Assembly: GCA_947044365.1 (NCBI GenBank)
Contig: OX345644.1
Coordinates: forward strand, 5,338,577-5,402,576
Direction of reading: 5' to 3'
DNA length: 64,000 nt
Source of the DNA: Petrosia ficiformis
Taxonomy: Eukaryota; Porifera; Demospongiae; Haplosclerida; Petrosiidae
Shown piece by piece: positions 12,332-25,745 of this stretch. A program made the position numbers and the translations under genes. The notes below the pieces were generated by a model. It saw only the letters and a program-made list of their open reading frames with translations, ran no database searches and was not told where the DNA came from. Every line of letters starts with the position of its first letter. The stretch's first letter is position 1.

Positions 12332-15300
12332 ATGATACATTTGTTTGGCTTCATTTCATTTTTTCTCTCTATTCTTTTGTTAGTGTTAGTATTATATTCA
12401 TCATTTTCTCTATCAATCTGTGGACTGTTGCAACCCCTAATGATACAAATTCTTCAACACAGAGAAACATTGTTATCTCTACAAGTCATGAATTACAATC
12501 ATGGTTGTGTGATAATTCCACAACACTTCTTCATAACAATGTGACATTACATTTAAACCAGCTGAATTACACTCTATATGGACCTTGGTTTTGTCAGATT
12601 GAAAATATTTCCTACTTAACTATAGTAGGGAATGTTTCTACTGGTCAACCTATTGTATATTGCACTCATAAAAATGATTCAAGCGTTGGATTTGGCTTTT
12701 TCAACATGACTTATCTCGGGATAAAGAATTTACAGTTTTTTGGTTGTGGAGCTACAATAACATCACAAGCAGTAAGAATATTTAATGATACCCGTCCATA
12801 CTTAGGAGTGAGACAGAAAGCAGTAATGGTGTTTAATCATTGTAAGAATTTATCAATTATACATGTCGATATAAGAGAAGGTTATGGATATGGACTAATG
12901 CTACTAAACACAATAGGAATATTAGATGATGCTAATTTAATAGGTGGAGCACCAGCACAGATCCTTTGTTCTGATTTCTCATGTACAAGAAGTGGTTTAA
13001 TAGTTGTATTTAAAGACTCTGTAATGACTCTGAAAGAAAGTTATGATTCTTCAGAATTGTGGTTTACAAACACTAATGGAAAAAAAACTTTTGTTTCAGG
13101 ACACATCAATAACATTCCTCAAATCCAGTCCATGCACTACATGAAGAATGATGAAGCATGCAATTTACCTATTATAGGAGCTGCTGCTATAACAGTAATA
13201 TTTGCACAGAGGTATTTGGTGAACTTTGTTATTCATAATGTTCATGTTGGGAGATTCAATTACGGTTCAATTGCTGGAGGAATCCTTGTAATATTTCTAA
13301 ATGGAATGAAGAATTCACACATACATGTGAGTGATTCACAGTTGTCTGGAAATAGCTTTTTACCAACAAATTCATCCATACTGAATGGTGGTACAGCTTT
13401 GAGTATCCATAGTTTTTATTGCAATCGATCTCATTTACCAAAAGATCTCTCCTATCACTATGTCTATCCAATATACATAAATGGAGTGCTATTTTCAATA
13501 AATGGTAATCCCGTGTTTAGTCCTCATGATGTACCATTATCAGCAAACAATCATATTAAGTTTTGTGGAACTATGTACATCAACATTCATGATGCTAGTG
13601 AAAATGACCAGTATATTATACACATTGAAAACAGCACATTTAGCACTAATTATGCCACTTCGGCAGGTTCAGCAATTTATGCCATTTTAAATAATAAGGT
13701 TAGAAGCTCAAAAATGTCATTAGTATTGGACAATTGCACATCTGATAAAAATTTGCAAGGACATGCTGGTAATTCATTATATTCCACAGTCGCATCAATG
13801 ACATTTGTCAATTGGAAAAATGTAACAATATCTGGCAAAAGTATTTTCACTAACAACTTGTCACCAGCTATCAATGTTTACAATAGTAATCTCAATTTAA
13901 AAGAGGAAATACTATTCCAAAATAATGTTGGTAGCAATGGAGCTGCCATATCTCTTCATCAGTCTTCATATCTTATATTACATGAACACTTAAATGCAAC
14001 ATTTGTTAATAATGAAGCATTATTATATGGAGGAGCTATATATAGTGATGGTGAGGATGTTCCTGGAAATACAATATGTGCAATACAGATTAATAGTAAC
14101 AAAACAGAATATAGAGAATTGGATATTAATATGACATTCATTGATAATAAAGCAGGACTTGCTGGTAACAGTATCTATGCCAACCATTATATAACTGTTT
14201 GCAATCCTATTCTTTGAATACACCAGAAAATATTGACATCAGAAAGTTACTGAATATTACCTTTGAATCATCAGCAACAGCTAATAATAGATTGGAACAA
14301 ATGTCCTCAGAACCAGTGAAAATATGTTCATGTAAACCATCTAACAAAACATCTAACAGTCCTATTATAAACTATGCAGTCTCTAGTAGCATCAGACATA
14401 CAATTCAGACCTATCCTGGTAAATCTGTTTCATTGTATCTTGCTGCAGTAGATGGTTTGGGTCATATAGTGTATTCACCAGCAGTTGGTTTTGTGTCCAA
14501 TGATGTACATATGAATGCACATAATATTAATACAACACTTAGCTTGAAATCCAGCCAGTGTCTTGTTCCACTCTCGGGTTCTAATTGTACTTTGATAACA
14601 TACAACATACTTAATACAAATGATAAGCGGACGCATGGACTCTTCACTATTGCTACTCCTGGTAATCCCCCTACATGGTTTGCTGATGTAGAAGTTAATT
14701 CATGTCCAAAAGGATTCATGTTAATTGGTGGAATTTCCACATGTAATCATTTTGTAACTAATGTAATATATGATGTACAATGTAATATCACAACTACATC
14801 TATCACTAGACCTATTGGTAGCTGGTTTGGAGACATATCAGTCAGAAACACTACTGGACTAGGATATGCTACCATATGTCCACAAGGGAATTGTAGAAGT
14901 ACAATTACTTTAGTGGATATTACACAGTTAGACTATCTTTGTGTTTATAGTAAAACTGGGGTTCTGTGTGGACAATGTCAAGCTAATCTGAGTGTAGTAT
15001 TTGGTATAACAGATTGTAAGAGATGTTCTAACATTTGGTTACTAACACTAATTGGATATGGCATTTCTGGTGTAGTTATAGTGACTGTTTTACTTACTCT
15101 ACATCTCACAATAGCTGCAGGACCACTAGCTGGTATTATCCTGACATGTAATATTATTACAGTCTCAAGTATTGACTCTTTACAAGGAAATGAGTTTTTT
15201 TTGTATGCATTGAGAGTATATGTTTCATTGATGAATCTTAATCTTGGATTTCCATTGTGTTTGTATGATGGAATGACACCATCTATTAAGACTGGTCTAC

Positions 15301-16161
15301 AGTTCATATATCCAATATATTTGTGGATTCTTCTTTTCGGATTTACCATATTGAGTCGATATTCTACTCGCATCTCAAACCTGACAGCAGCTTCATCGAT
15401 TCAAGTACTGGCTACACTCATTCACTTCTCATTCTCTAAACTACTCATTACTACTATTGATATCCTGGTGTTTGTTCCTGTTGAAACTGAAATGAATGGT
15501 ACTGTCACAGTGTGGTATGGAGATGGTAATGTCTTTTATCTTCATGACAAAGAACATATCATACTATTCTGTCTCGCTCTTGTCACATTGGTGTTTTTCG
15601 TTATCCCTTACATACTATTTGTCACATTTGGTGTCTACTGTATGAAATGGAGAAGATATGTTAACTATATTCGACCATTTGTTGAGTCCTTCCATGGACC
15701 ATATAGAAATGGAATGGGTTACTGGTTTGGAGTTCGTGTGATAGTAGTGGTGTACATATATATTGTATATGCATCATTAAGAGGATACAACATATCACTG
15801 ATGTTGTTTCTGCAATTATTAGGAGTAGCTTCTTTGACTCTAATACAAGCTTTAATTAAACCTTTCAGAAGTCCAAAGTTAAACTATATAGACATTAGTT
15901 GTCTGTCTGTATTATCCCTCCAGCTAATTATTGTAGCTATTAACAGATCAGCTGTACATATAGTAATGTATTGTACAGCTACATTAACTCCTACTTGGTT
16001 TCATTAATCTTATATTTTATCAAGTATGGAAGAAATACAGATCATCCAGGTGGTGCCCAGGAAAGAAGGTTAGGAATAGAAGATATGAAGATGATGAAGA
16101 TTACATTGAACCTGATGAAATGAGACGAGCACTACTCTTCTTTAATGATGATTCAAACTAA
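12332..16161 (+). pseudogene. Beta-helix/multipass membrane protein family, copy A
   Basis: Near twin of copy B. A hydrophobic leader starts at 12332. The frame encoding the beta-helix region opens at 12505 and ends at 14217 because one C is missing near 14182 compared with B (AACCATTATA versus AACCCATTATA). The second half, open from 14199 to 16007 with all but the last membrane segment, is cut by an 8-bp deletion near 15990 (ACTCCTACTTGG). The ancestral stop would be at 16159-16161. The first 1.7 kb differs from B at only a few bases, while the part after about 14200 differs at several per cent. It should give only truncated products, unless the breaks are assembly errors. Confidence 0.85.
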
Positions 16162-17220
16162 ACATGTCAATTGAATTTGTAAATTTCCTATTTTGCCTCC
16201 TTTCGCTCTTTTCGTTAATATAATATTATATATTTTGCAATATTCATCTCAAAATGTTAAACTTTTAGCTTTTTTAATTAAAATTGTATAGTCTAGGTGC
16301 ATAATCCATTTTAATATTGATAGTATTATAGTGTTAGTTTGTTAGTCCTAATTGTTTCATTTTTCTCTGATACTTCATGACCATTACAAGTTCCATCCAA
16401 TCATCTATAAAAATGAGGGTAATAATAGACGTTGTTTGTTGACCACATGATCGATGGCTTATATAACTCAGGAAGTGATTGTACACTATAGTGTATAGTA
16501 AATAAGTTACTTAATGCACACCTTGAGCACTTCTACTCGTGTAGCTACTCTGCAGAGATCAGTTGTAGTTCCTGAGATCACCAATAGATCACTTAAAACA
16601 CATTTGACTGTAGCAATGTGTGTTTTAATGTATATATCACTTGGTCGTGTAAATAAAGGTCTTCTTTATATAATACACTCACATTTGGATCATGAAATTG
16701 CACTTGTATTATCATGTATTTATGAATAGATTTGAACAAAACTTCACAATTATTGTACAGAATTTCCTTAGTGATGAATTTTGCTACTTTTCTTCCAATG
16801 ACCGTTCGTTGTCCTTCATAATCGTGACTAGAACTGAAAAACACAATGTCATACAGTAACACATACATCAGCTCAAATGAATTGATTAACTATTTAATAG
16901 AGTAATAGTCAATTTCAAACACTCAACAAGCAAAAAAGAAAACTTACTACTTAAGTAATAAATTCACTAAGTTCACAAATCATTTATAATTATCACATAT
17001 ACATAATATAACATTAAAGAATACTTTGTTTGTTATGTGTGTTTAGGACATAGCCACATTATTAGTATAGTTAAAATAATAACTATAAAATTCCAAATAA
17101 GATGGTAATATCATTAGTGAAGCATGGAGATATTGAAATAATACAAATTATTATTGTAATCAACAATAGCTATTAATCATATCAAAGTCAGTGTGGCTAC
17201 TAAAAAGCATTATAAAAATG
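16162..17220. repeat. 3' flank of copy A, duplicated after copy B
   Basis: The block parallels 34853-36532 with small insertions and deletions: the A/T-rich trailer, the GATCACATGATC-like segment, a GTGTTTTAATGTAT stretch, then sequence leading into the last FUOM exon. No independent gene is seen. Confidence 0.65.
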
Positions 17221-17370
17221 TTATTCTTCAGGTGGTAAAACTCCCTTTTTCAAAATGATATTTCCATATAATGATCCTTCTCCTGTTGCTACAACAGCAA
17301 ATGCTTGCTTAGACCTCTCATAGAAAGCAAATCTTTCAATCAATTCTATTCCAATTTGTTGATCTTCTGA
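17221..17370 (-). pseudogene. FUOM last-exon copy, orphaned
   Basis: A full copy of FUOM exon 4 (intact gene 41475-41624) with open frame, splice acceptor and stop. It encodes a peptide starting [14 protein letters not shown] and ending [14 protein letters not shown]. About 320 bp of intron 3 follow (to about 17690), but no other FUOM exons are near. It is therefore a fragment brought along when the membrane-protein unit was copied, not a gene. One residue differs from the parent exon (D for G at the third position). Confidence 0.8.
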
Positions 17371-17730
17371 CTACATGGAAGACAAATAAAAATAAGAAAT
17401 TGTTTGCTATAGTTCTGGGTAACTCTATTATTGCATATAATTATTATGAACATTAATTATCACAGCAGAGATCATATAATTGCTTTCGATAGATATTGTA
17501 CCACGTGGATGCTTATTAGGGCATATTGTATGAGGCAGGTGTGGTCAAGAGGTCAATACAGCATGAGGTGAAGCCAAGTAGTGTATTGAACTCAAGACCA
17601 CGCCTAAATGCAATAAATACCCAGTTTGGGTAGTTATAGCAGGAAGTGACTTTGATCTTAATACATAATGTTCATATCACACACATGTTGTACATTAGTC
17701 TCGTCCCCAGCTGCCCACGCCCTTAACGAG

Positions 17731-17970
17731 CAACCCTACATAAGTATACACAACTTAAGTAAAGGCAAAACACAAAGAAGCATTACTTATGTACGGTTGT
17801 TATGTGGAAGTGGTATTTCCAAACCCATCTTGTTCCTGTGGTTTTTCGGTTTTGATATATATCCCTATTTGTTGCCAAAGCCATCTTGTTCAATTCCTGT
17901 GCTTTTTCGGTTTTGATATATATCCCTACATACTCTTTCATTTTTAAAAATGTTCTTTTATTATTCTTGT
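17731..17970. repeat. Foldback MITE, rearranged copy
   Basis: Family of the hairpin at 29891-30193. It keeps the centre (AAGTAAAGGCAAAACACAAA) and the right arm (CATCTTGTTCCTGTGGTTTT). The right arm is partly duplicated in tandem (GGTTTTGATATATATCCCTA occurs twice) and the outer left arm is missing. Confidence 0.6.
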
Positions 17971-18044
17971 AATTAATATTATTGTGAGTAATTAAAGACA
18001 ATACTGTATGTTGTATTTATATATGTATGGGTGTATGTATATGA

Positions 18045-18047
18045 ATG

Positions 18048-18081
<34 letters not shown>

Positions 18082-18090
18082 TGTATGTTT
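18045..18090. repeat. (ATGT)n microsatellite
   Basis: About ten tandem ATGT units in an AT-rich intergenic stretch (17970-18419) that otherwise shows no feature. Confidence 0.85.
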
Positions 18091-18419
18091 GTAAAATAGC
18101 TATACAATACATGCATAGTATTACATACACACATGATTTGATTCCCCGTCTGGTAGACGATGGCCATCAACTAGTTAGATTCATTAGACACATTTTTTCC
18201 ACTGTACACATCTTGCAAAACCACTTTTATTATAAACTCTCCGACATCTAACACATTTTAATTATGTACACCTAAATAAGCCTTCGTAATTGTTTAAATT
18301 GATGAAAATATTCAACATAACAAAAGTAAAAATGTATAAAAAGGGCCTAAAATTTTAGTCACACAAAAAGAAAGTAGTATTCAAAGTTTATTAAGTTCCA
18401 CTTGTTTCTTTCTATTCAT

Positions 18420-20317
18420 TTAATCTATAAATGACAGTTTACACATGCAATAATCAATTTAACAATTATTTATATTTCATACCTTTAAAATGGTACTTCT
18501 TGTAAACAACAATAACAACAGCAATAATGACAACAATAATAACTATTAGAAGGACTCCCCCAATGACTGAACCAACAATAATGGGAATGACATTGTCATC
18601 ATCTGAAATGTAGACATGGATTTGAAGTTAGTTAATTTGATATATATAGAATAACAAGCGTACATTATTATATCAGTGTAATTTGTGATTTACATAAACA
18701 ACTGATATGGGATTGACACTAACACACTGCTCTATAAAAGAGTAACTAATGTTTATGCAATTAAAATGAAGATTATGATAATTACTAATTTATTGTAAAA
18801 TATACTTCACATTTTGTATTCTTACCTAAATTTTGACAGTATTCACCAGTATACTGTGGCTCACATTCACACATTATAGTGAACACATGCTGAGTGCAGG
18901 TACCACCATTCTTACAAGGATTGTCAGATCCACAGTCAGTAAATACTAAAGATAAAGAAGTTACAACTTATGAAGTTAATGATGAAATCACGGACCTTCA
19001 TTCTGACAGAGATTACCATCATATCCAAATGGACAATTGCATGTATCATTAGCAACACATGCTCCACGAACACAAGAAGGATTGCATACAACTATAGAGA
19101 AATAAATATCATTCTTGTTGTAAATATACATTAAATAGAAACAGAATGAAAATATAAATACACAATGTCAAAATGGAAGGTTTATAAATACATTAAAATA
19201 ATTAAATGGACAGTGCATATAAAAACAGCTGTACACTGATCTCTCTGTCAATATTAACAAAGCAAATTGAATTGAATATAATTTTTTCTCAAAATATCTT
19301 GTTATTACTAACTTGGTAGACTCAAATCTGTTACATTATCAATGAATTCCACTTGTTCTATTGTAGCAATCCCAATTTCTATACGTCCAGTTGTTGCTAT
19401 ATCAAACAAACATCTATTATCACTTCCACATATCTCTTTAGCTTGTTCCTCTAATGTACTATCACTAAATACAGCCTCAAATAAAGGAGTGTAACCAGGA
19501 TAATAATACAACTCAAAGCCAGCTGATGGAGGATATGTAAACAGGCTTTCTGCCTCATTATTAATTATCCCTATATTGAGGAAAATAATAATTTAAGTCC
19601 ACCCATAGTACCTTACAACTGTCTAGGCTAATGCAATTATCTGCATAAATAATAAGTGTAACATACATGTTAATCCAAAGTAGTAATGAATTACTTCCAA
19701 TGTTGAATTTAGTGGTAGTGGTATAGGTGCATTACGAGGTAACAAATCATCACTCGAGTCTTTATTGTACACTCCCAATAGACCTCTGGTGGAATTGATA
19801 TACACTGGATGAAGACTAGCTGTTATTGCGGATAAAAATCTATTCTCTTGCTTAACTTCCACATACACACCACTAGTAAAGACAGCACCTAATGTACTAG
19901 CTCTTACTTCATTTTCAAATGTATCTACATCTCGAATAGATATAGTGACATTATTAAACTCCTCAGGTATTGAACTACCTAATTCAACTACTAAACCATT
20001 AATTAATAGTTGAATACCAATTGGAGTAGATCTAAATTCAACAGTGTCAGAATCGTTCTGCTTAGCAACTATAGCAGAGAAAACTGTTGCTAATGAATCA
20101 CTACTATCAACATTCGCAGCTGGAACCATTCGTCCCTGTAATTGAAATCTGTTATCAAAAGTCTCAATAAGAATAAATTCTCCTCTTCCATTGAATGTAT
20201 ATTGGAGTCCATCTAATGTTAACAAATGAGGATCACCAAACATCCAACCTGTGGAATTAACAGACAGTTAAACTTATGTATCTTCTTGCTTGTTTCATCT
20301 TACAGTAATTATCAGAG

Positions 20318-20359
<42 letters not shown>

Positions 20360-23300
20360 CACTGTAAAAATGAATAGGTTATTTTAACCTCATTTGGTTA
20401 CATGAGTTTCAATTCCTCCTGAGACTATATAAATCAATGCTGCTTTCTTGTCTAGCTTGGTAATGTTTACAAGCAGCTTTTGATCTATACTGACTAGTAC
20501 ATGCCATAATAAGGAATGGTGCATACATGGGCTGATTTCTCAATTATCTGTGGAGTACATCACATTATTTGCTATTATAAGTACTACTTCATGTACATAT
20601 TAATTAATATAAGCTGGAGTGAACTAGTACCATCTGTTGCTTTCACAGATAATACACCACATGTTGTCCCTACATAATACTATGCTATGTATATAGCAAC
20701 ATTGTATTAATATGTTTGTTACCATATGCCTTGTTATGACATGTACTTTATATTAGTCAATATAGATCAAGGTCAAATGAACTGTGCATGACTTGTAAAT
20801 ATTAGCTAGCAGGAAAATTAAATCGGCTTAGAGGAAAATATAATTGCATCAAAACTCAGGTAACCAATTGAAGGTTATAATAACCTATTACTTTCTACAG
20901 TGATATACATATTATGAAAATATACCTGCAGCAGCCAGATCAAAATTTGAACAATTATCAGAAGGACGCTTGTTGTAGTACTTCACACATCCCACATTAG
21001 ATCCAACACAACAAACAAGATATGTTGAGATATCAAATAGATAGTGAAATTCCCAACTAAAACGAGATGATTGTGCATCAGCAGATCCACCAAATGGAGC
21101 ACCAACTATTAAGTTGCCATATTCATCATAGCAACACTCTTGAGATGGATTAAGTATTCCATTAGAAAATCCCCTATAAAATTGTTACATTCATACATAA
21201 CTATAATTATATAAATATTGAGAAGCTACACACAGTTACAATAGTTTTGACTTTCCAAAAATATATTCATTATAACATTCTGCTATAACAGATTCATAAT
21301 CGCCTCACCCTCGGGTTCGGTGATTAGTCTGATATAGCACTTGTAGGTGTGTTAAAATATATGCCTATAAAGTTGTATGTAATTCTATATATAATTATGT
21401 ATATATTGTATAGGACAGTACCACCAATTTTAATCCGAGACAAAGCTGAAGCCAATAAAATAAAAAAATTAGCTAGTATAGATATGTACAAATATATATA
21501 ATAATAATTTTTATAAAATTATGCATAATTATATTGACACTTATATATGGAATAATTAAAGCCAATTAATCTTCGGCTTTTGTACTATATATGTCAAGCA
21601 ATAGGTCACAAGGAAGCCTAAATATAATTATGTAGGTATAATAATTATACTATAATAATTATTATAGTATAATTAATATTAATTATTATACCTATGTGTT
21701 TACATAATTATATTTAGGCTTCCTTGTGACCTATTGCATCACATATATAGTACAAAAGCCAAAGATTAATTGGGTTTAATTATTCCATATATAAATGTCA
21801 ATAATATAATTATGCATAATTTTATAAAAATGATTAGACTATGCATAGACTGAGACCATAGAAACCAGACACTACATCTGTAGCTGAATTACTATTTACC
21901 TCTATAAACCACACACCACTCTCCAACTCTCCAAACACTGCACCACTTCATTGCAGATGTAGTATTAATTATTAGGTGAATATATATTAATAGATACTGT
22001 AGAGAAAATTGTAATTATTCACCTTGGGTTGCCTTGAGCTCTGGGTTCATAACAGATTGTTCTAGGTCCATGAAGAAATCTATCAATAACTCTTTTACCA
22101 GGAGTGGTTCGTTGATCAAAACCACTGAGTGGTAGTTCAGCTTGTAATGTGTTACATGGACATGCATCCAAATCAGTCCTTATAATATCACGTACTTGAG
22201 ATATCCATTGTGAACAAGATTCTTCATCTGGTTTTGTTTCTGTCTTTCTGAAAAGCACATGACTCCATCTTGATGGACTATCACTACCTAATAGAATCAA
22301 TGTTTTTAGTGCATTCAAGTAGGTGCTGTTGTCTGATGGAATGGAAGAAACATTCATTGAAACCTTAATGAATGCGAGTGAATATGGTGATTGGAATGGA
22401 ATTGGTGCAGAGCTGTCGGCATCATCACTTGGAAGATTTAGAAGAAGTACATTTGCATTACCATCATTTGACAAACTAGCCTTTAGAACAGTGCTAAATG
22501 TCCATGAAAGAGCAGTCGCTGTATATTCAGCATTTGCTTCCTGTAGAGTAATATCAATTTGGAATTTACTGTCTGAGTCTGCTAGGGGAAAAATTGCAGG
22601 TGGAAACCAGCTGATATCAAGAGTGTCATCATCACTTATTACTAAGTCATTTCCAATTGTTGTTATTGATACATCAGCAAGATCAGAATAATGTTCTGTT
22701 AATAAAATTGGGTGTAACATAATCAGGTAAATGAAAAAAAAAGTACATGCATGTACAAAAGACAGACGTAAAGCAACTTACGAGAGTAGAATGTTACACT
22801 ATCATCTACATACTCAACATTTCCAATTATCACTTTGATAGGTATACGTCCTTTTACATCAAGCTTTGGTGAGATGCACAATGCTTCCCTGTTTGAAATC
22901 CTCACACAAGGAGTCTCAATTTCACCAAAACGACATGTGATAGATGAGGATTCATTAAAACAAGGTCCTGTTATTATTATTGGGGTTCCTCCTAATTGAT
23001 TACCATAATTAGGAGAGATAGAATACGAACCTATGGAGACATTATCAAATATAATTGAAGTGTTACTTAAAAAATTTAGATACAAATAGTTGAGCTAACC
23101 AGTGAGCGAGTCATCACATTCTGATCCACTTTGAATTCTTCCATTAACTTGAAAAATAAACAGACCAGGCCTATCAACATTACTTATCTTATCAATATTG
23201 ACAATATCATTAGTAAATGATCCATTAATAACTGTAAAATCAACACCATTTCCTGAATCGAATCCTGCTTGTGCTGGGGTGCCTCCAAATCCATCTACAC

Positions 23301-25174
23301 CACCACTAGCATCACCAGTTGTCCATTGAATACCACCATCAGCATACAAGAACATAGCAAATGAAAATACACCTTCCGTTGCTAGGATACACTGGAAAGT
23401 ATTTGTCTATAGTGAGTATAGATTAACAAAGTTAATAAGTAGCTAGTATAGCTAATTAGATTTGTTTGTTCTATTAATAATTAATTAATAGAACAAACAA
23501 AATTAATTAAATTACTAATTAGTACCTTGTCAGTTCGCGTGTCAAAATATCCTACACGATCCCATGTTGCTACAACCACTTCTTGAGCTATGAATGATGT
23601 TGAAAGTTGTGGAAAGGCTACAGCTATTTCATTTCTAACTCTCAATATTATCTCAGGATCAGTAGTTAATCTATACCACACATTACCAGTACCACGAGTG
23701 TCGACATCAGCCCAATATGGTGCTATAATAGGAACACCAGCATCCAACGGAAATTGTTGTGGAGTATAACCCGACAGAGATTGAGTAAAAGAGATGTCTC
23801 CGTTGTTGTTCAACTACAAATTGAAAATTATAATGACATTAAAATTTGCGAGTGCAACTACAGGTATATCTGCTGTATTACCAATACATGCATGGATGGA
23901 TGTTATACAATCAAAACAAATAATAACATGTACTAATTCTTAGTGCATGTATAGCTATTACTGTGCCAAACGGCAATGGTCCTGCGCAGTCCACGTTTAT
24001 TAATTATTTCAAAAAGTAATTTATTTCCGCATAACAATTTTATATTTATGCAATGTATGACAGGTATTTCATGTACAAGTTGTACTTCTTGAAGACATCA
24101 TGTAATCATATGAGAATAGCATCGTATTATTTTCCAGTCAATTATAATTATAGTAATGTTTATTCTGACCTATAATAATTATAAAATTTGTTCGAAAGAT
24201 ATTTAAACATTTTATGGGAGCCAGTGCTCGATTTTGTAGCAACGACTACTTCAATTGTATTTGGTTTGCTTTGCTAGTGATAGCCATGGTAAAGGAACAG
24301 TTATGTTTAGATTAGTGTTACAGCTATACAGCAATTCGCCTATATGCCTATATTTCATAATCAAAATTGCCTTTATGCAGATCCAATCCGATATTGTCTT
24401 TGTGAAATATATAGTTGTATTTATCTAGTTTACAATTGTTCACACATGGTACAGTTCGTGTGCTATACATTCAGCTCAAAGTACATGTAGTTACAGCCAT
24501 GCATATTCAGCCTTGGTTGCCACATACATGTATCTTCAGAATGTACTTGTGCAGTTTGACAATAATGTAATCTGCAAAGCCTAAAAATATTGTGTAAGCT
24601 GTAGGCAATGCAGTTGCCTTTACCGATACTCTTCCTATATCTTCAATATAGGCATCTATTCAGATCCCTATTCTAGTATGGGTGCAACCCTAATTTAGAT
24701 GTCTAGTTGTCCTTAAGAGTCTTCTCAAGTCTGGAAATAACAACTTACAGTTATAAAACATTGTGATAACTTTATAACCAAAAGGTTTTAACGAAAGCCT
24801 CTTATCAATTTTGATCCTTGTATAAGTTGAAGTCTGCCAGTAGCTTGTTTGAGCCACCAATGTTACCAAATTCCAGTTGCAAACACACACAATAATTATG
24901 ATTAGCATACCCTTTTTGATGAGGATAATGATTAAACAAACACATAATGTACTTACACATATGCACTTACAAATATTGTTTGGTAGGTTTTATTGTAAAA
25001 TGTAAATCCAAAATTAACGTCAAAAGATGTTGACCCATCATCATTGGGAGGAAATACTAAATCTCCAACATTATCCCCAAATGGAAAGAATTCATCTAAT
25101 GGAATACCATAGCACACAGTGAGAAGAAACATCAAAGTCAACAGAAAATAACTGCAAAACTGAATCCTTGCCAT
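18420..25174 (-). CDS. NIDO-IPT-AMOP-vWD-EGF membrane protein (mesh/SUSD2/MUC4-like)
   Basis: Twelve exons read cleanly: 25174-24971, 23813-23526, 23406-23100, 23030-22782, 22695-22023, 21173-20926, 20248-19667, 19570-19313, 19091-18996, 18945-18826, 18602-18483 and 18424-18420. The total is 3150 nt, 1049 residues, with no frame break. Order: signal peptide (1 to about 23), NIDO (about 60-265, with IQWTTGDASGG), IPT/TIG (about 267-349, YSISPNYGNQLGGTP), AMOP (about 510-655, CSQW then ECCYDEYGNL), vWD opening with GDPHLLTLDG (about 657-830), two EGF repeats (about 937-1006), one membrane helix (about 1013-1038) and a tail of roughly ten residues ending YKKYHFKD. Family members act in cell-surface adhesion and junctions; the role here is inferred. 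GDPH is a known autocleavage motif in some relatives. The last exon adds only one codon and the stop. Confidence 0.88.
20360..20902. mobile_element. TIR element in intron 6 with 9-bp target duplication
   Basis: Inverted ends of about 50 bp (CACTGTAAAAATGAATAGG at the left, the complement ending CTACAGTG) with matching ATATACATA at 20351-20359 and 20903-20911. The left duplication abuts an AT microsatellite, so its length is slightly uncertain. Long TIRs with 9-bp duplications suggest a Mutator-like MITE. It lies in an intron of the mesh-like gene. Confidence 0.65.
21507..21830. repeat. Large palindrome in intron 5
   Basis: Two arms of about 160 bp meet near 21663 with almost no spacer. Arm landmarks are TATATATGGAATAATTAAAG on the left and its near complement on the right, and GGCTTCCTTGTGACCTATTG near the centre. 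This is a foldback element inside the mesh-like gene. Such palindromes are prone to deletion in cloning and assembly. Confidence 0.8.
23814..24970. other. Intron 1 of the mesh-like gene
   Basis: A 1157-bp intron, the longest in this gene. I see no additional exon or clear element in it, although the first intron is a common place for control elements. Confidence 0.5.
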
Positions 25175-25224
25175 TTCTATTGTAATATTTTATTAAGCTG
25201 TCTATAAGTGTTTACTTTTATAAG

Positions 25225-25385
25225 AGGAGTGGAAGCCACTCAATCATATATAATGGCAACCTTTGAACTATATGATAATCAATTGATAATCAATTGATAA
25301 TATTATCTATGTTAGTACTAAAGGATCATTCCTGACATAGTACAAAGGTTGCTACTGTGATTGAGTGGCTTTCCACTACTCCTCC
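25225..25385. repeat. Foldback element upstream of the mesh-like gene
   Basis: Inverted arms of about 42 bp (AAGCCACTCAATCA ... CAACCTTTG and complement) enclose a core with tandem GATAATCAATT units. It lies about 50 bp upstream of the mesh-like start codon and could overlap the promoter or 5' UTR. Confidence 0.65.
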
Positions 25386-25745
25386 AAAGGAGAATAGCAT
25401 GCATAATTGAATCATACAAAAAGGTTATGTATATTGTATATTTAAACCCAGAGTACTTGGGGTCACCAGTTATATGTGCACATAAGTATTATAATATATA
25501 TATAATGTATAATATAATGTATAATTATAATGATGACATCACCCACAGAGAGGTGTATACGGAGGCTATGAATGAGTATGTGACCACTGGTGTATATCTT
25601 TAATCTTAAGTTTTTTTTAACTATTTATAAACTATATAAGGCGGATAAGTATATATGTTGGTAGGTAAGTAGGTAGGTAGGTCATAGGCAGGAAGGTAGG
25701 TAGACATTACAGGGGAATAGAACTATGACATGTAATCACTTTCAG
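25386..25745. other. Intergenic with GGTA-rich stretch
   Basis: AT-rich DNA with a short GGTAGGTAGGTAG run near 25665-25700. ATGATGACATCA near 25530 resembles 45620, so a repeat remnant may be present. No gene is seen. Confidence 0.35.
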
